Positions 30,510-41,075 of a stretch of DNA of 64,000 nt are shown in pieces. The DNA comes from Sphingomonas immobilis (GTDB taxonomy: Bacteria; Pseudomonadota; Alphaproteobacteria; Sphingomonadales; Sphingomonadaceae): positions 1 to 64,000 of the forward strand of contig NZ_JAUQSZ010000009.1 in NCBI RefSeq assembly GCF_030580995.1. Reading direction: 5' to 3'. The notes under the pieces were generated by a model. That model was not told the origin of the DNA and made no database searches. It saw only the letters and a list, made by a program, of their open reading frames with translations. A program made the position numbers and the translations under genes. The first letter of the stretch is position 1; each line of letters begins with the position of its first letter.

Positions 30510-30621
30510 CCGCGATCATCGCGCCGCGGGCAAAGCCCGCGTCGTCGGCCACTGCTGGAGCAGCGCCGGTCGGTCGCGCCTTGAGGCTTGGCCGAACTGC
30601 GTTCGGCCTTGCCCGGCGCGA
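30510..30621. repeat. GC-rich repeat text before sdhA end
   Basis: The gap behind sdhA (minus strand) contains short inverted repeats such as GGGCAAAGCCCGCG, CTGGAGCAGCGCCGG and GCCGAACTGCGTTCGGC, the last of which forms a good stem. The wording resembles 700-800 and 14285-14375. A transcript-ending role is plausible. No gene was seen here. Confidence 0.35.
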
Positions 30622-32435
<1,814 letters not shown>

Positions 32436-32436
<1 letters not shown>

Positions 32437-32825
32437 CAGACGTGCGCTCCGGCGGTGAAGGCGACCTTGAGGATCGAGAAGACCGCGATCGCGGCGGTCG
32501 CGATCACGAAGAAATTGAGCGCGAAGATCGCGGCGACCTTGCTCTCGTGATGCAGATAGTCCTCGATCACAACCTGCAGGCCGAGGCGGAAGTGCCAGAA
32601 GACCGAAAGGATCAGCAGCAGCATCGGGATCGCGACCCAGGCCGAGGACAGCCAGACCTTTACCGTGTCGTAATCATAGGCCGACAGCCGCGCGATCGCG
32701 ATGACGAACCACACCATCAGGAACAGGTTGGCGGCCGCCGTTACGCGCTGCTGCCACCAGTGATGCGCGCCTTCCTTGGCGCTGCCGAGACCACGGACGC
32801 GGCCGAGTTCGGTGCCCTGACCCAT
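32436..32825 (-). CDS. sdhD: succinate dehydrogenase membrane anchor
   Basis: A 129-residue protein with three hydrophobic helices. [15 protein letters not shown] and [20 protein letters not shown] fit the SdhD family; the His in the latter segment is a candidate haem b ligand. With SdhC it anchors the SdhA-SdhB dimer and forms the quinone site. Only one base separates it from the sdhC stop, and it is coupled to sdhA. Confidence 0.93.
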
Positions 32826-32826
32826 G

Positions 32827-33237
32827 TTACTTAACCCCCAGCAGATAGGCCCAGAAGGCGGCGGTTGCGATGATCGAGAAGGCGAAGGTCGCCATCGATC
32901 CGCGCCGGTTGCCCTTCAGTTCGTAGCCCGCGCCCGTATCGAGCACGAAATGGCGGATGCCGGAGGCGAGATGCTGGAAGAAGCTGAGCGTCAGCCCGAC
33001 GCCGAACAGATAGCCAAGCGCCCCGCCAAGCCATTCGCCGAACACGAAGTGGAAGGTCGCGTAGCTCCTCTCGCCGCCCGCGATCGCCGCCAGCCACCAG
33101 ACCAGCACCACGGTGCCGACCGTCGCCATGCCGTCGCCCGTCACGCGGTGGAGGATCGAGACCGTCATGTGCGGTCCCCATTTCCAGATGCTCAGGTGCG
33201 GGCTGAGCGGGCGTGCGATCGGGCGTTGGGTTGCCAA
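32827..33237 (-). CDS. sdhC: succinate dehydrogenase cytochrome b556 subunit
   Basis: A 136-residue protein with three helices. RPLSPHLSIWKWGPHMTVSILHRVTG is the SdhC family signature near the N-terminus, carrying the Ser and Arg associated with quinone binding. FFQHLASGIRHFVLD holds the haem-ligand His. It is the first gene of sdhCDA; the promoter should lie in 33238-33410, where no other gene is seen. Confidence 0.95.
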   Translation of the reverse strand: MATQRPIARPLSPHLSIWKWGPHMTVSILHRVTGDGMATVGTVVLVWWLAAIAGGERSYATFHFVFGEWLGGALGYLFGVGLTLSFFQHLASGIRHFVLDTGAGYELKGNRRGSMATFAFSIIATAAFWAYLLGVK

Positions 33238-33332
33238 GACGAGTGTCCTCTTGCGGGCTGTGGCGCCGTATTAGTCACCGCACCCGCCGATGCAAGCGTG
33301 CCGCGCATGAAGATGCTGCATTAGCGAGGTTC

Positions 33333-33348
33333 CTAACCCGGCCTTAAC
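33333..33348. promoter_or_regulatory. near-consensus CtrA-type box before receptor genes
   Basis: CTAACCCGGCCTTAAC matches TTAA-N7-TTAAC with one mismatch (C for the first T). It lies 72 bases before the TTG start of the first chemoreceptor-like gene. Chemotaxis and motility genes are frequent CtrA targets in alphaproteobacteria, which fits the location. Confidence 0.45.
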
Positions 33349-33419
33349 CATCAGCGATTAGGACTGGCCATCGGACCGCGGGCATCAATCCCGTTCGCGT
33401 ACATGATGGAGTTGTCAGT

Positions 33420-34781
33420 TTGAACCCCAACGATCTGCCCGCACCCGGCGCGACCGCCGCTGCCTTCGATCTCCAGTCGCGGCTGCGCGCTTTTGATCTG
33501 AACGGTACGTTGCTGGCCACCAGCCGGGAGATCTGGCCGCTGATCGAGCCGGAAATCCGCTCCGTTTCCGAGGGGTATTGGCGCCAGTGGCAGGCCTGTT
33601 TTGATGACGGACGGACCTGGGGCGGATCTGCCGAGACCGAACGCATGATCGAAATCGGTTGCGCCTTCCTGCGCGACCGCTTCCTCGACACCGCCGGTCG
33701 CGCCTGGATCGAATCGATCGAACGCTCGGTCGCGGCGGCGTATGCCGCAAACGTCCAGCCGATGGCGCTGCGCTCGATGATCTGCGCCAGCGACCAGGTC
33801 GCACTCGAAGTTTTGATCCGCCGCGTGCCGCCGACCGATCCGCGGTTGCCAGCGATGGTCGATGCGCTGATGCGCCTTTCGGCGCTGGAAAGCGACATCA
33901 CCGGATCGATCTACCGCTCCTATGAGGCGCATGCTGTCCAGGTATCGCGTGATCGCCTCGCCTCGCAATTCCGCGAGAGCATCGCCCACGTCGTCGAAGG
34001 CGCGACCGAGGACAGCTCCGCGCTGCGCAACCAGTCGGTCCGCACCTCCGCTTCTGCGCGCGGGATGCTGGGCAAGACGAGCGAAGTCGCCGCCGCCGCA
34101 GAGCAATCGGCGATGGCGATGCGCGAAGCTGCGCAGACCGCAGCCGGCCTTATCCGCGCGATCGAGGACGCCCGCACCGAAGTCGAGGCCGCAGCCGAGA
34201 TCGCCACGCGTGCCTCGACCCAGGCCGGGCAGGCCGTCGGCATGTCGGAAATGCTCTCCGATCACGCCAAGTCGATCGAATCGATCCTCGGCCTCATTCG
34301 CGACATCGCCGGGCAGACCAATCTGCTCGCCCTCAACGCCACGATCGAGGCGGCCCGCGCGGGCGACGCCGGTCGCGGCTTCGCAGTCGTCGCGCAGGAA
34401 GTGAAGAGCCTCGCCAACCAGACCGCACGCGCCACCGACGACATCGCCGCCAAGATCGCCGCGATCCAGTCCGCCACGCGCTCCACCGTCGACACCAATG
34501 CCGGCATCAAGGCGACCGTCACCGAGGTTCAGGAAAGCGCCAACCGCATCCGCTACGCCATGGAAGCCCAGGCCCAGACCGTCACCGCCATCACCGCCGC
34601 CGTCGATGAAACCGCGCTCGCCGCCGACTCGATGTCGCACACCATCGCGACCATCCGCGAGGACACCGAAAACGTCGCCTCCGAAATCGACCGCGTCGGT
34701 CTCGGCTTCGACTCGCTCGATGGCAAATTGGGAACTCTGAAGAACAGCACGAGCGACTTCGTCAGCAAGGTCGCCGCGTAA
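33420..34781 (+). CDS. soluble methyl-accepting chemotaxis-type receptor 1
   Basis: A 453-residue protein without membrane helices. TTG at 33420 is the likely start: GGAG lies eight bases upstream, and both nearby ATG codons run into a stop. Residues about 15-170 form a helical sensor resembling the globin-like N-termini of globin-coupled sensors, but no proximal haem His is evident at the matching position. Residues about 205-430 are the antiparallel coiled-coil signalling domain, with the hairpin tip [20 protein letters not shown] and [20 protein letters not shown]. The tip should contact CheA/CheW. The second half is almost the same DNA as the next gene. Confidence 0.9.
   Translation: MNPNDLPAPGATAAAFDLQSRLRAFDLNGTLLATSREIWPLIEPEIRSVSEGYWRQWQACFDDGRTWGGSAETERMIEIGCAFLRDRFLDTAGRAWIESIERSVAAAYAANVQPMALRSMICASDQVALEVLIRRVPPTDPRLPAMVDALMRLSALESDITGSIYRSYEAHAVQVSRDRLASQFRESIAHVVEGATEDSSALRNQSVRTSASARGMLGKTSEVAAAAEQSAMAMREAAQTAAGLIRAIEDARTEVEAAAEIATRASTQAGQAVGMSEMLSDHAKSIESILGLIRDIAGQTNLLALNATIEAARAGDAGRGFAVVAQEVKSLANQTARATDDIAAKIAAIQSATRSTVDTNAGIKATVTEVQESANRIRYAMEAQAQTVTAITAAVDETALAADSMSHTIATIREDTENVASEIDRVGLGFDSLDGKLGTLKNSTSDFVSKVAA
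34131..34525 (+). repeat. 395-base block duplicated in the next gene (copy 1)
   Basis: These bases read the same as 35517-35911, by eye without a mismatch. The similarity continues with few differences on both sides (from about 34045 to about 34670). The block encodes the chemoreceptor signalling hairpin. The flanking sensor domains are unrelated at DNA level. Confidence 0.85.
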
Positions 34782-34802
34782 AATAAGATCCTGAGAGGAT
34801 GA

Positions 34803-36167
34803 ATGATGGATTCGGCAGAATCGAAAGTGTGGAGCGGTGCGTCCCGGCCTATGGCCGATCGCATTCGCGAATATGATTGGGATGGCGCGATCCGATCCTC
34901 GTCGGCCGCAATCGGTATGTTGCTCGATTCGGAATACACGAATATCAGCGTCGCCTTCTGGCGGCATTATCTGGCGTTGCCTGAAAACGAGCGCTTCCGC
35001 GCATATTATTCCGGTCAGCGCTATGACGAGCAAATCGTCGAGACCGCGCACTTCATGCGGCAAAAGTTCGCGACACCGTTCGACGACGCGTGGATGCGGA
35101 CGAGCATGCACTATGCCGAACTGACATACCGCGCCGGCCTCCCGTTGCGCACGATCCTGGCCAGCCAGGCCTATGCGCAAAGCACGATCCTGCAGATTAT
35201 CGAAAAGAACCATCGCGGCGACGCCGGGGAGAAATTTCGGATTTTCGACGTCATCAACAGGCTTGCGATGATCGAGGCCGACATACTGGCGTCGCACCTC
35301 GGCGTGATCGACGGGCAGCGCGAGCGCAAGATCCGCCGCGAACAGTCGGAACGGTTCAACGATCAGATCGGCCGCTCGATCGAACAGGCCGCGTCGCTCG
35401 GCGCGCGCATTCGTCATCAGGCAAACGGCGCCTCCGCTTCTGCACGCGGGATGCTGGGCAAGACGAGCGAAGTCGCCGCCGCCGCCGAGCAATCGGCGAT
35501 GGCGATGCGCGAAGCCGCGCAGACCGCAGCCGGCCTTATCCGCGCGATCGAGGACGCCCGCACCGAAGTCGAGGCCGCAGCCGAGATCGCCACGCGTGCC
35601 TCGACCCAGGCCGGGCAGGCCGTCGGCATGTCGGAAATGCTCTCCGATCACGCCAAGTCGATCGAATCGATCCTCGGCCTCATTCGCGACATCGCCGGGC
35701 AGACCAATCTGCTCGCCCTCAACGCCACGATCGAGGCGGCCCGCGCGGGCGACGCCGGTCGCGGCTTCGCAGTCGTCGCGCAGGAAGTGAAGAGCCTCGC
35801 CAACCAGACCGCACGCGCCACCGACGACATCGCCGCCAAGATCGCCGCGATCCAGTCCGCCACGCGCTCCACCGTCGACACCAATGCCGGCATCAAGGCG
35901 ACCGTCACCGAAGTGCAGGAATCGGCCAACCGCATCCGCTACGCCATGGAAGCCCAGGCCCAGACCGTCACCGCCATCACCGCCGCCGTCGATGAAACCG
36001 CGCTCGCCGCCGACTCGATGTCGCACACCATCGCAACCATCCGCGAAGGCACGGAAAACATCGCTCTGGAAATCGATCAGCTCGAAAACGAGTTCGGCGA
36101 GATCGACCAGCAGCTCGGCGGGCTGAAGGGTGCCGCGACCAGCTTCTCGACCAGCGTCGCGGCGTAA
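34803..36167 (+). CDS. soluble methyl-accepting chemotaxis-type receptor 2
   Basis: A 454-residue paralogue of the preceding protein, 21 bases downstream and probably co-transcribed. The N-terminal sensor (about residues 20-185) is again helical and globin-like ([43 protein letters not shown]) but differs widely in sequence from receptor 1. The candidate proximal position before RAGLP is not His, so haem binding is doubtful. The signalling domain (about 205-430) is nearly identical to receptor 1, tip included. There are no membrane helices. The pair probably report different cytosolic signals to the same CheA/CheW complex. Confidence 0.9.
   Translation: MMDSAESKVWSGASRPMADRIREYDWDGAIRSSSAAIGMLLDSEYTNISVAFWRHYLALPENERFRAYYSGQRYDEQIVETAHFMRQKFATPFDDAWMRTSMHYAELTYRAGLPLRTILASQAYAQSTILQIIEKNHRGDAGEKFRIFDVINRLAMIEADILASHLGVIDGQRERKIRREQSERFNDQIGRSIEQAASLGARIRHQANGASASARGMLGKTSEVAAAAEQSAMAMREAAQTAAGLIRAIEDARTEVEAAAEIATRASTQAGQAVGMSEMLSDHAKSIESILGLIRDIAGQTNLLALNATIEAARAGDAGRGFAVVAQEVKSLANQTARATDDIAAKIAAIQSATRSTVDTNAGIKATVTEVQESANRIRYAMEAQAQTVTAITAAVDETALAADSMSHTIATIREGTENIALEIDQLENEFGEIDQQLGGLKGAATSFSTSVAA
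35517..35911 (+). repeat. 395-base block duplicated in the previous gene (copy 2)
   Basis: The second copy of the identical block, offset by 1386 bases from 34131-34525. Near-total lack of synonymous differences contrasts with the divergent sensor halves, which indicates recent homogenisation. Confidence 0.85.
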
Positions 36168-36238
36168 ACCTCCGACCGTACGTGCCGGCACGCCTGCCGG
36201 TGAGTCGACTTGGGTCGAAACCGCGTTAGACAGCGCGC

Positions 36239-36934
36239 ATGACCAATATCCTCCTCACAGGATCGTCGCGCGGCATCGGCGCGGCCATCGCCGCCGCGCT
36301 CGACCTGCCGGGCGTCGCACTGGCGCGGCAGGCAACCGCCAGCTTCATCGCCGCCGATTTCGCCGATCCGGCCGCCCCCAAGACCATGTGGGAGCAGGCG
36401 GTCGCGCAGCTCGGCAGCGTCGACGTCCTCATCAACAATGCCGGGGTGTTCGAGGCGAATCCGCTCGACGCCGCCCATGACGACTGGGTCGCGGGCTGGG
36501 AACGGACGATGCGGATCAACCTCACTGCTTCCGCCGAGCTCTGTCGCTTCGCCGTGCGCCACTGGCAGGAGGCGGGCAAACCGGGCCGCATCGTCAACGT
36601 CGCCAGCCGCGCCGCCTATCGCGGCGACAGCCCGGCGCACTGGCATTATGCCGCCTCCAAGGCCGGCATGGTGGCGATGACCAAGACGATCGCGAGAGGC
36701 TATGCGGCGCAGAACATCCTCGCCTTCGCGGTCTGCCCCGGCTTCACCATGACGGGCATGGCCGAGGACTACCTCGCCAGCCGCGGCGGCGACAAGCTGC
36801 TCGCCGACATCCCGCTCGGCAAGGTCGCCGACCCGGAGGAAATCGCGACGACCGTCAAGTTCCTCGCGCTCGACGCCCCGCCCTCGATGACCGGCGCAGT
36901 GATCGACGTGAACGGGGCGAGCTATGTCCGCTGA
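36239..36934 (+). CDS. SDR oxidoreductase
   Basis: A 231-residue short-chain dehydrogenase with TGSSRGIGAAIAAAL, INNAGVF, a Ser in VNVASRAAY, YAASK with catalytic Tyr/Lys, and a C-terminal MTGAVIDVNGASY. The coenzyme-binding N-terminal part is short (the usual strand after the Gly motif is compressed). Substrate unknown. It overlaps prmA by 11 bases and so is probably co-translated with it. Confidence 0.9.
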   Translation: MTNILLTGSSRGIGAAIAAALDLPGVALARQATASFIAADFADPAAPKTMWEQAVAQLGSVDVLINNAGVFEANPLDAAHDDWVAGWERTMRINLTASAELCRFAVRHWQEAGKPGRIVNVASRAAYRGDSPAHWHYAASKAGMVAMTKTIARGYAAQNILAFAVCPGFTMTGMAEDYLASRGGDKLLADIPLGKVADPEEIATTVKFLALDAPPSMTGAVIDVNGASYVR

Positions 36935-37913
36935 CGCTACGGAAAGCTGGAAGCTCACCCTTCCCTGCACGCGCGATGAGGCGGAGGCGATCGACGTTTC
37001 GGAAGGGCTGGAGGGGATCGCCGGGTCGCCCGTCATCATCACCTCGGAGGAGATAGAGGACGATCCCGATAGCTGGCGGCTCGACGCCTTCTTCAGCGGC
37101 AAGCCGGGCAAGGCCGCCGTCGCAGCCGTACGCGCGCTCGCGCCGAGTTCGGCGGGGGTGAAGGCCACGCCCGAGCGCGTGCCAGACGAGGACTGGATCA
37201 CGCTGTCGCAGGCCGGGATCGAGCCGGTCCACGCCGCGCGCTTCTACGTCCACACCAGCGGCAACAAGGGCGACGTGCCGCCCGGCGCCAAGGCCTTCCA
37301 GATCGAGGCGAGCCGCGCGTTCGGCACCGGGCACCACCAGACCACGACCGGCTGCCTGATCGCGCTCGATGCGCTGAAGGTGAACGGCAAGCGTTTCCGC
37401 AACATCGTCGATATCGGCACCGGCACCGGGCTGCTCGCCTTCGCGGCGCTGCATCTGTGGCCGCGCGCGCACGCTACCGCGTCAGACATCGATGCCGCCG
37501 CCGTCGACGTGACGCGCGAGAATGCGGCCGTAAACGGCGTGCCGCTCGGTGCGGGCCCGGGCACGCTCGCGCTGGCCGCCGCGCCGGGGCTGGAGCATCC
37601 GCTGTTGATCGGCCGCGCGCCCTATGATTTGATCGTCGCCAATATCCTCGCCGGGCCGCTGATCGGGCTTGCCCCGACGATCGCGATGGCGCTGGCCGAG
37701 GGCGGGACGCTGGTGGTGGCGGGCCTGCTCGACTGGCAGGCCGACGCCGTCACCGCCGCGTACAGGCGGCAGGGGCTGGTGCCGTCGGGCCGGACGCAGA
37801 TCGGCGACTGGCCGACACTCACTTTCCGCAAGCGCGCCCGCTACGGCGCGGCGCGCACGACGCGGCTCGGGCCGGGCGGCGCGAACGACGCGCCCGGCTT
37901 CGGGAGCTGGTGA
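36924..37913 (+). CDS. prmA: ribosomal protein L11 methyltransferase
   Basis: A 329-residue SAM-dependent enzyme that methylates ribosomal protein L11. EASRAFGTGHHQTTTGCL and the SAM site IVDIGTGTGLLAFAALH are typical, as is DLIVANILAGPLIGLAP, the NPPY-like catalytic motif region. Length exceeds the usual about 300 because the C-terminus continues past LTFRKRA with a Gly/Arg-rich tail that overlaps the convergent DUF2809 gene by 95 bases. Confidence 0.93.
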   Translation: MSADATESWKLTLPCTRDEAEAIDVSEGLEGIAGSPVIITSEEIEDDPDSWRLDAFFSGKPGKAAVAAVRALAPSSAGVKATPERVPDEDWITLSQAGIEPVHAARFYVHTSGNKGDVPPGAKAFQIEASRAFGTGHHQTTTGCLIALDALKVNGKRFRNIVDIGTGTGLLAFAALHLWPRAHATASDIDAAAVDVTRENAAVNGVPLGAGPGTLALAAAPGLEHPLLIGRAPYDLIVANILAGPLIGLAPTIAMALAEGGTLVVAGLLDWQADAVTAAYRRQGLVPSGRTQIGDWPTLTFRKRARYGAARTTRLGPGGANDAPGFGSW

Positions 37914-38265
37914 GCCGCTCGCCCGCGAATGCCAGCGCGCCGCCCGCGAGATACGCGGCGAAATCCTGCGGATCGAAGCCGGTGCCGAGCACGCAGCGCG
38001 CCACCGCGCTCCACTCCAGCCCGAGCAGACGGACGAGGTGGAAATACTGGCTGACCTCGACCGCGAAGGCGATCGCCACCGCCGCCAGCACCGCGGGCGT
38101 CACGCCGAGCCGGATACACGCACGGATCGCAAGATAGACCAGCACCACCGCGAGGCTGTCGCCGAGATAGGGGCGCACGAAGCCGTCATCGACGAACAGG
38201 GCGATCGCAACCTCGATCGCGAACACCAGCAGCGCAGCCGCCGCATAGAAGGGCCGGAAGATCAT
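37819..38265 (-). CDS. DUF2809 membrane protein
   Basis: A 148-residue protein with four hydrophobic helices and the family pattern FAIEVAIALFVDDGFVRPYLGD near the N-terminus, then VEVSQYFHL. The function of DUF2809 is unknown. ATG at 38265 (MIFRPFY) is preferred; a GTG five codons upstream is also open. The last about 30 residues are a very basic Arg/Ser/Ala-rich tail read from DNA that is coding for prmA on the other strand, so the natural stop may have been lost. Confidence 0.8.
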   Translation of the reverse strand: MIFRPFYAAAALLVFAIEVAIALFVDDGFVRPYLGDSLAVVLVYLAIRACIRLGVTPAVLAAVAIAFAVEVSQYFHLVRLLGLEWSAVARCVLGTGFDPQDFAAYLAGGALAFAGERLTSSRSRARRSRRPARAASCAPRRSGRACGK

Positions 38266-38325
38266 GCACCCATGTCGCACGATCCTGTCCAGCGATGATG
38301 CAGACGCCGCGCGGTTGCGGTGCAG

Positions 38326-39201
38326 TCAGGCCGGTGCCTTTTCTCGCGCATAGGCCTGCGTGCCGCGCGTGACGACGTCGTCGCCGTCCACGATTTCGCC
38401 GACCGGAATATCGGGCCCGCGCCGGATCGCACGGTAGAGCGGAGCGAAATCGGTCTGCGTCGTCGCGCGGAGCAGTTCCTCGAAGCTCGGGATGACGAAG
38501 TAATTCTGCTGGAAATCGTCGATCCGGTATTCGGTGCGCATCACGCGCTCCAGGTCGAAGGCGATGCGGTTGGGGCTGTCGCTGTCGAGCGCGAACTGGC
38601 TCTCGGCATAGCTCGACACGATGCCCGAGCCGTAGATGCGCAATTCCCCGCCCTCGCGCACCAGCCCGAATTCGACCGTGTACCAATAGAGCCGCGCGAG
38701 ATACTTCAGCGCATCGAGCCCGCCCGCGCGCTGCCCACCGATGCCGTATGCCATCAGATAATCCGCGAACACGGGGTCGGCGAGCATCGGCACATGGCCG
38801 AACACGTCGTGAAAGACGTCGGGCTCCTGCAGGTAATCGAGCTGGTCGGCGCGGCGGATGAAATTGCCCGCGACGAAGCGGCGGTTCGCCATGTGATCGA
38901 AGAACACCGCGTCGGGCACCAGCCCGGGCACCGCGACCACACGCCAGCCGGTCAGCGCCTCCAGCCGGTCGGACAATTCCTCGAAATCGGGGATGCCGGG
39001 CTTGGAGAGCTTGAGCACGTCGAGCCCACGCAGATACGCCTCGGACGCGCGGCCCGGCAACAGCGCCGCCTGCCGCGCGAACAACGTATCCCACACGGCA
39101 TGGTCCCCGGCGGAAAAATGCTGCCAGTTCTGCGGCACCGTCCAGTCGGCGGCAGCGCCCTCGGGCGGGGAAAAGTCGGGCGTGGCGTTCATCGTCATCA
39201 A
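38326..39201 (-). CDS. phhA: phenylalanine 4-monooxygenase
   Basis: A 291-residue iron- and pterin-dependent aromatic amino acid hydroxylase that converts phenylalanine to tyrosine. The Fe ligands are the two His in EPDVFHDVFGHVPML and the Glu in LYWYTVEFGLV. FFDHMANRRF and the GSGIVSSYAESQFAL region are conserved. It lacks the regulatory ACT domain, as is normal for bacteria. No pterin-recycling gene (phhB) is adjacent. In-frame ATG codons at 39201 and 39192 make the exact start uncertain. Confidence 0.96.
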   Translation of the reverse strand: MMTMNATPDFSPPEGAAADWTVPQNWQHFSAGDHAVWDTLFARQAALLPGRASEAYLRGLDVLKLSKPGIPDFEELSDRLEALTGWRVVAVPGLVPDAVFFDHMANRRFVAGNFIRRADQLDYLQEPDVFHDVFGHVPMLADPVFADYLMAYGIGGQRAGGLDALKYLARLYWYTVEFGLVREGGELRIYGSGIVSSYAESQFALDSDSPNRIAFDLERVMRTEYRIDDFQQNYFVIPSFEELLRATTQTDFAPLYRAIRRGPDIPVGEIVDGDDVVTRGTQAYAREKAPA

Positions 39202-39236
39202 GGCATAACATAGGGCCTGGTCTCAGGAAAACGAGC

Positions 39237-39914
39237 TTGGCACGACGCGGACTGCGGGGAATCGGCTGGCTGGCGGCGGCGTTGTTTCTGCTCGTCCTGG
39301 CCTACGCTGCGGCAGGCATGGTCGGCGGGGCGATCCCCGCGAACGCCGGCTGGCGCGCACCGCCTGAAGGCGTGCGCATCGCCGTCTCCAGCAACGGCGT
39401 GCATACGGGGCTGATCGTGCCGGTCGCGGCGGCGGGGGTCGACTGGCGCGATCTCGTTCGGCCGGAGGATATCGCCGATCCGCGTTATGCGGCGCTCGAT
39501 TCGCTCGAGATCGGCTGGGGTGAGCGCACCTTCTATCTCGAGACCGCGACCTGGGCCGATGCGAAGCCGCTCACCATCCTGTCCGCCGCGATCGGCAGCA
39601 GGCGGACGGTGATGCATGTCGATCACCTCCGCTTCCCCGCCGCAAGTGACGACGTGCGCCATATCACGCTGCGGCCCGAGGAATATCGCCGCCTCGCCGC
39701 CTTCGTCCGCGCAAGTTTCGGCCAGTCCGCGCCGGGCACGCGGGGGTGGCACCGCACCGGCTATTTCAAGAACGACGCTTTCTATGAGGCCAATGGCACC
39801 TATAGTGCATTATATACATGCAACACCTGGACAGGTGATGCGTTGAAACATGCAGGCGTGCGCGTCGGTGCGTGGACGCCCTTTCCGGCGACGGTGCTAG
39901 GATGGTTCAGATGA
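39237..39914 (+). CDS. DUF2459/TIGR02117 family protein
   Basis: A 225-residue protein with an N-terminal membrane helix or signal anchor (about residues 9-30), followed by a periplasmic domain: SSNGVHTGLIVPV, EIGWGERTFYLET, YFKNDAFYEANGTYSALYTCNTWTGDAL. This is the TIGR02117 family, whose conserved Cys-Asn-Thr-Trp segment resembles NlpC/P60-like catalytic regions, though activity is unproven. TTG at 39237 is used, with AGGA upstream. It overlaps the hydrolase gene by four bases (ATGA). Confidence 0.85.
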   Translation: MARRGLRGIGWLAAALFLLVLAYAAAGMVGGAIPANAGWRAPPEGVRIAVSSNGVHTGLIVPVAAAGVDWRDLVRPEDIADPRYAALDSLEIGWGERTFYLETATWADAKPLTILSAAIGSRRTVMHVDHLRFPAASDDVRHITLRPEEYRRLAAFVRASFGQSAPGTRGWHRTGYFKNDAFYEANGTYSALYTCNTWTGDALKHAGVRVGAWTPFPATVLGWFR

Positions 39915-40606
39915 CGGCCCTTTCCCCTCCCTCGAAATGGCTTTGGGCCGCGGAGTTTCCGCGCGGATTGTTCGGCCTCGCGGAGTTCGCCGCCTCCCAG
40001 ACGCGGCTGCGCGCCGCCCCGCGCGGCGACGGGCGGCCGGTGATGATCCTACCCGGCCTGATGACGACCGACCGCTCCAACACGTTCCTGCGCCAGTATC
40101 TGACGCGGCTAGGCTATCGCGTCGAGGGCTGGGGCCTCGGCCGCAATATCGGCGCGCGCGTGGTGGGCGGCGATGCGGAGCGGCTGATGGCCCGCATCCG
40201 CGAGGTCCACGAGCGTACTGGCGAGCCGGTCACTTTGATCGGCGTCAGCCTCGGCGGGATCATGGCGCGCATCGCCGCGCACCGCCTGCCCGGCGTGGTG
40301 CGCGAGGTCATCACGGTAAGCGCGCCCTACGCCGGATCGCCGCGCGCGACCAATGTGTGGCGCAGCTTCGAATTCTTCACCGGCGAGAAGATCGACGACG
40401 CCAAGGTGCAAGGTCAGGCCGCACTCGCCGCGATGCCACTGCCCGTCCCCGAAACGGCGATCTGGAGCCGCAGCGACGGTCTGGTCAATGGCACGATCTG
40501 CCGCGCGTCCGGGGCGCGAGCGATCGAGGTGAGGAGCAGCCATGTCGGCGTACAATGGCGGCGCGACGTGATGCTGGCGATCGCCGGCGTGCTCGGCGAG
40601 CGCTAG
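39911..40606 (+). CDS. alpha/beta hydrolase
   Basis: A 231-residue alpha/beta-hydrolase fold protein. [16 protein letters not shown] precedes the oxyanion region, the nucleophile Ser is in [11 protein letters not shown], and the catalytic His is likely in SSHVGVQW near the C-terminus. It resembles lipase-like or esterase proteins without a signal peptide. The ATG at 39911 forms an ATGA overlap with the preceding DUF2459 gene, so the two are coupled. Its stop overlaps the convergent HxlR gene by four bases. Confidence 0.85.
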   Translation: MTALSPPSKWLWAAEFPRGLFGLAEFAASQTRLRAAPRGDGRPVMILPGLMTTDRSNTFLRQYLTRLGYRVEGWGLGRNIGARVVGGDAERLMARIREVHERTGEPVTLIGVSLGGIMARIAAHRLPGVVREVITVSAPYAGSPRATNVWRSFEFFTGEKIDDAKVQGQAALAAMPLPVPETAIWSRSDGLVNGTICRASGARAIEVRSSHVGVQWRRDVMLAIAGVLGER

Positions 40607-40998
40607 GCTCCCTCGCGGCCGTCGAACGCCGTCCGCGACCGCTCCATCGTGTCGCGGTTCTCCGTCACCCAACGGCCCAGCGCCATCACCGGCACCCGCA
40701 GCGATTGCCCGAGCGGGGTCAGCGCATAGTCGACGCGCGGCGGGATCGTTGGGAAGACGGTGCGCGTGACCAGCCCGTCGCGCTCGAGGTTGCGCAACGT
40801 CAGCGTCAACATACGTTGAGAAATGCCATCGACCAGACGCTTGATCTCGTTGAAGCGGCGCGGCCCCGCCGACAACAACATCACGATCAGGATCGTCCAC
40901 TTGTCGCCGATCCGGGCCAGCAACGGCGTGACCGAGCGGCAGCCGGCGGTGATCTCATGCGGCGACATCTGGGTCACATCGATGTGACTGGGTGACAA
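40603..40998 (-). CDS. HxlR-family transcriptional regulator
   Basis: A 131-residue winged-helix regulator with the family pattern [46 protein letters not shown] and YALTPLG. TTG at 40998 is supported by GGAGG seven bases upstream. One Cys (about residue 20, AGCRSVTP) sits at the position used by redox-sensing HxlR members such as YodB. It is divergent from azoR, so it probably represses azoR and senses quinones or diamide-like electrophiles. This is inferred from the YodB-AzoR analogy. Confidence 0.92.
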   Translation of the reverse strand: MSPSHIDVTQMSPHEITAGCRSVTPLLARIGDKWTILIVMLLSAGPRRFNEIKRLVDGISQRMLTLTLRNLERDGLVTRTVFPTIPPRVDYALTPLGQSLRVPVMALGRWVTENRDTMERSRTAFDGREGA

Positions 40999-41075
40999 AA
41001 GTGTGCCTCCTTGTGGGCGCTAGCGAAGGTATCATATCCCGCCCCGGTTACTCTTTTATACCGGAAGGCGAGCAA

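Noticed and set aside
33351..36191. Long minus-strand frame with internal repeats opposite the receptor genes
   Set aside because: The internal repeat only reflects the duplicated receptor DNA. The plus-strand frames carry clear chemoreceptor motifs.
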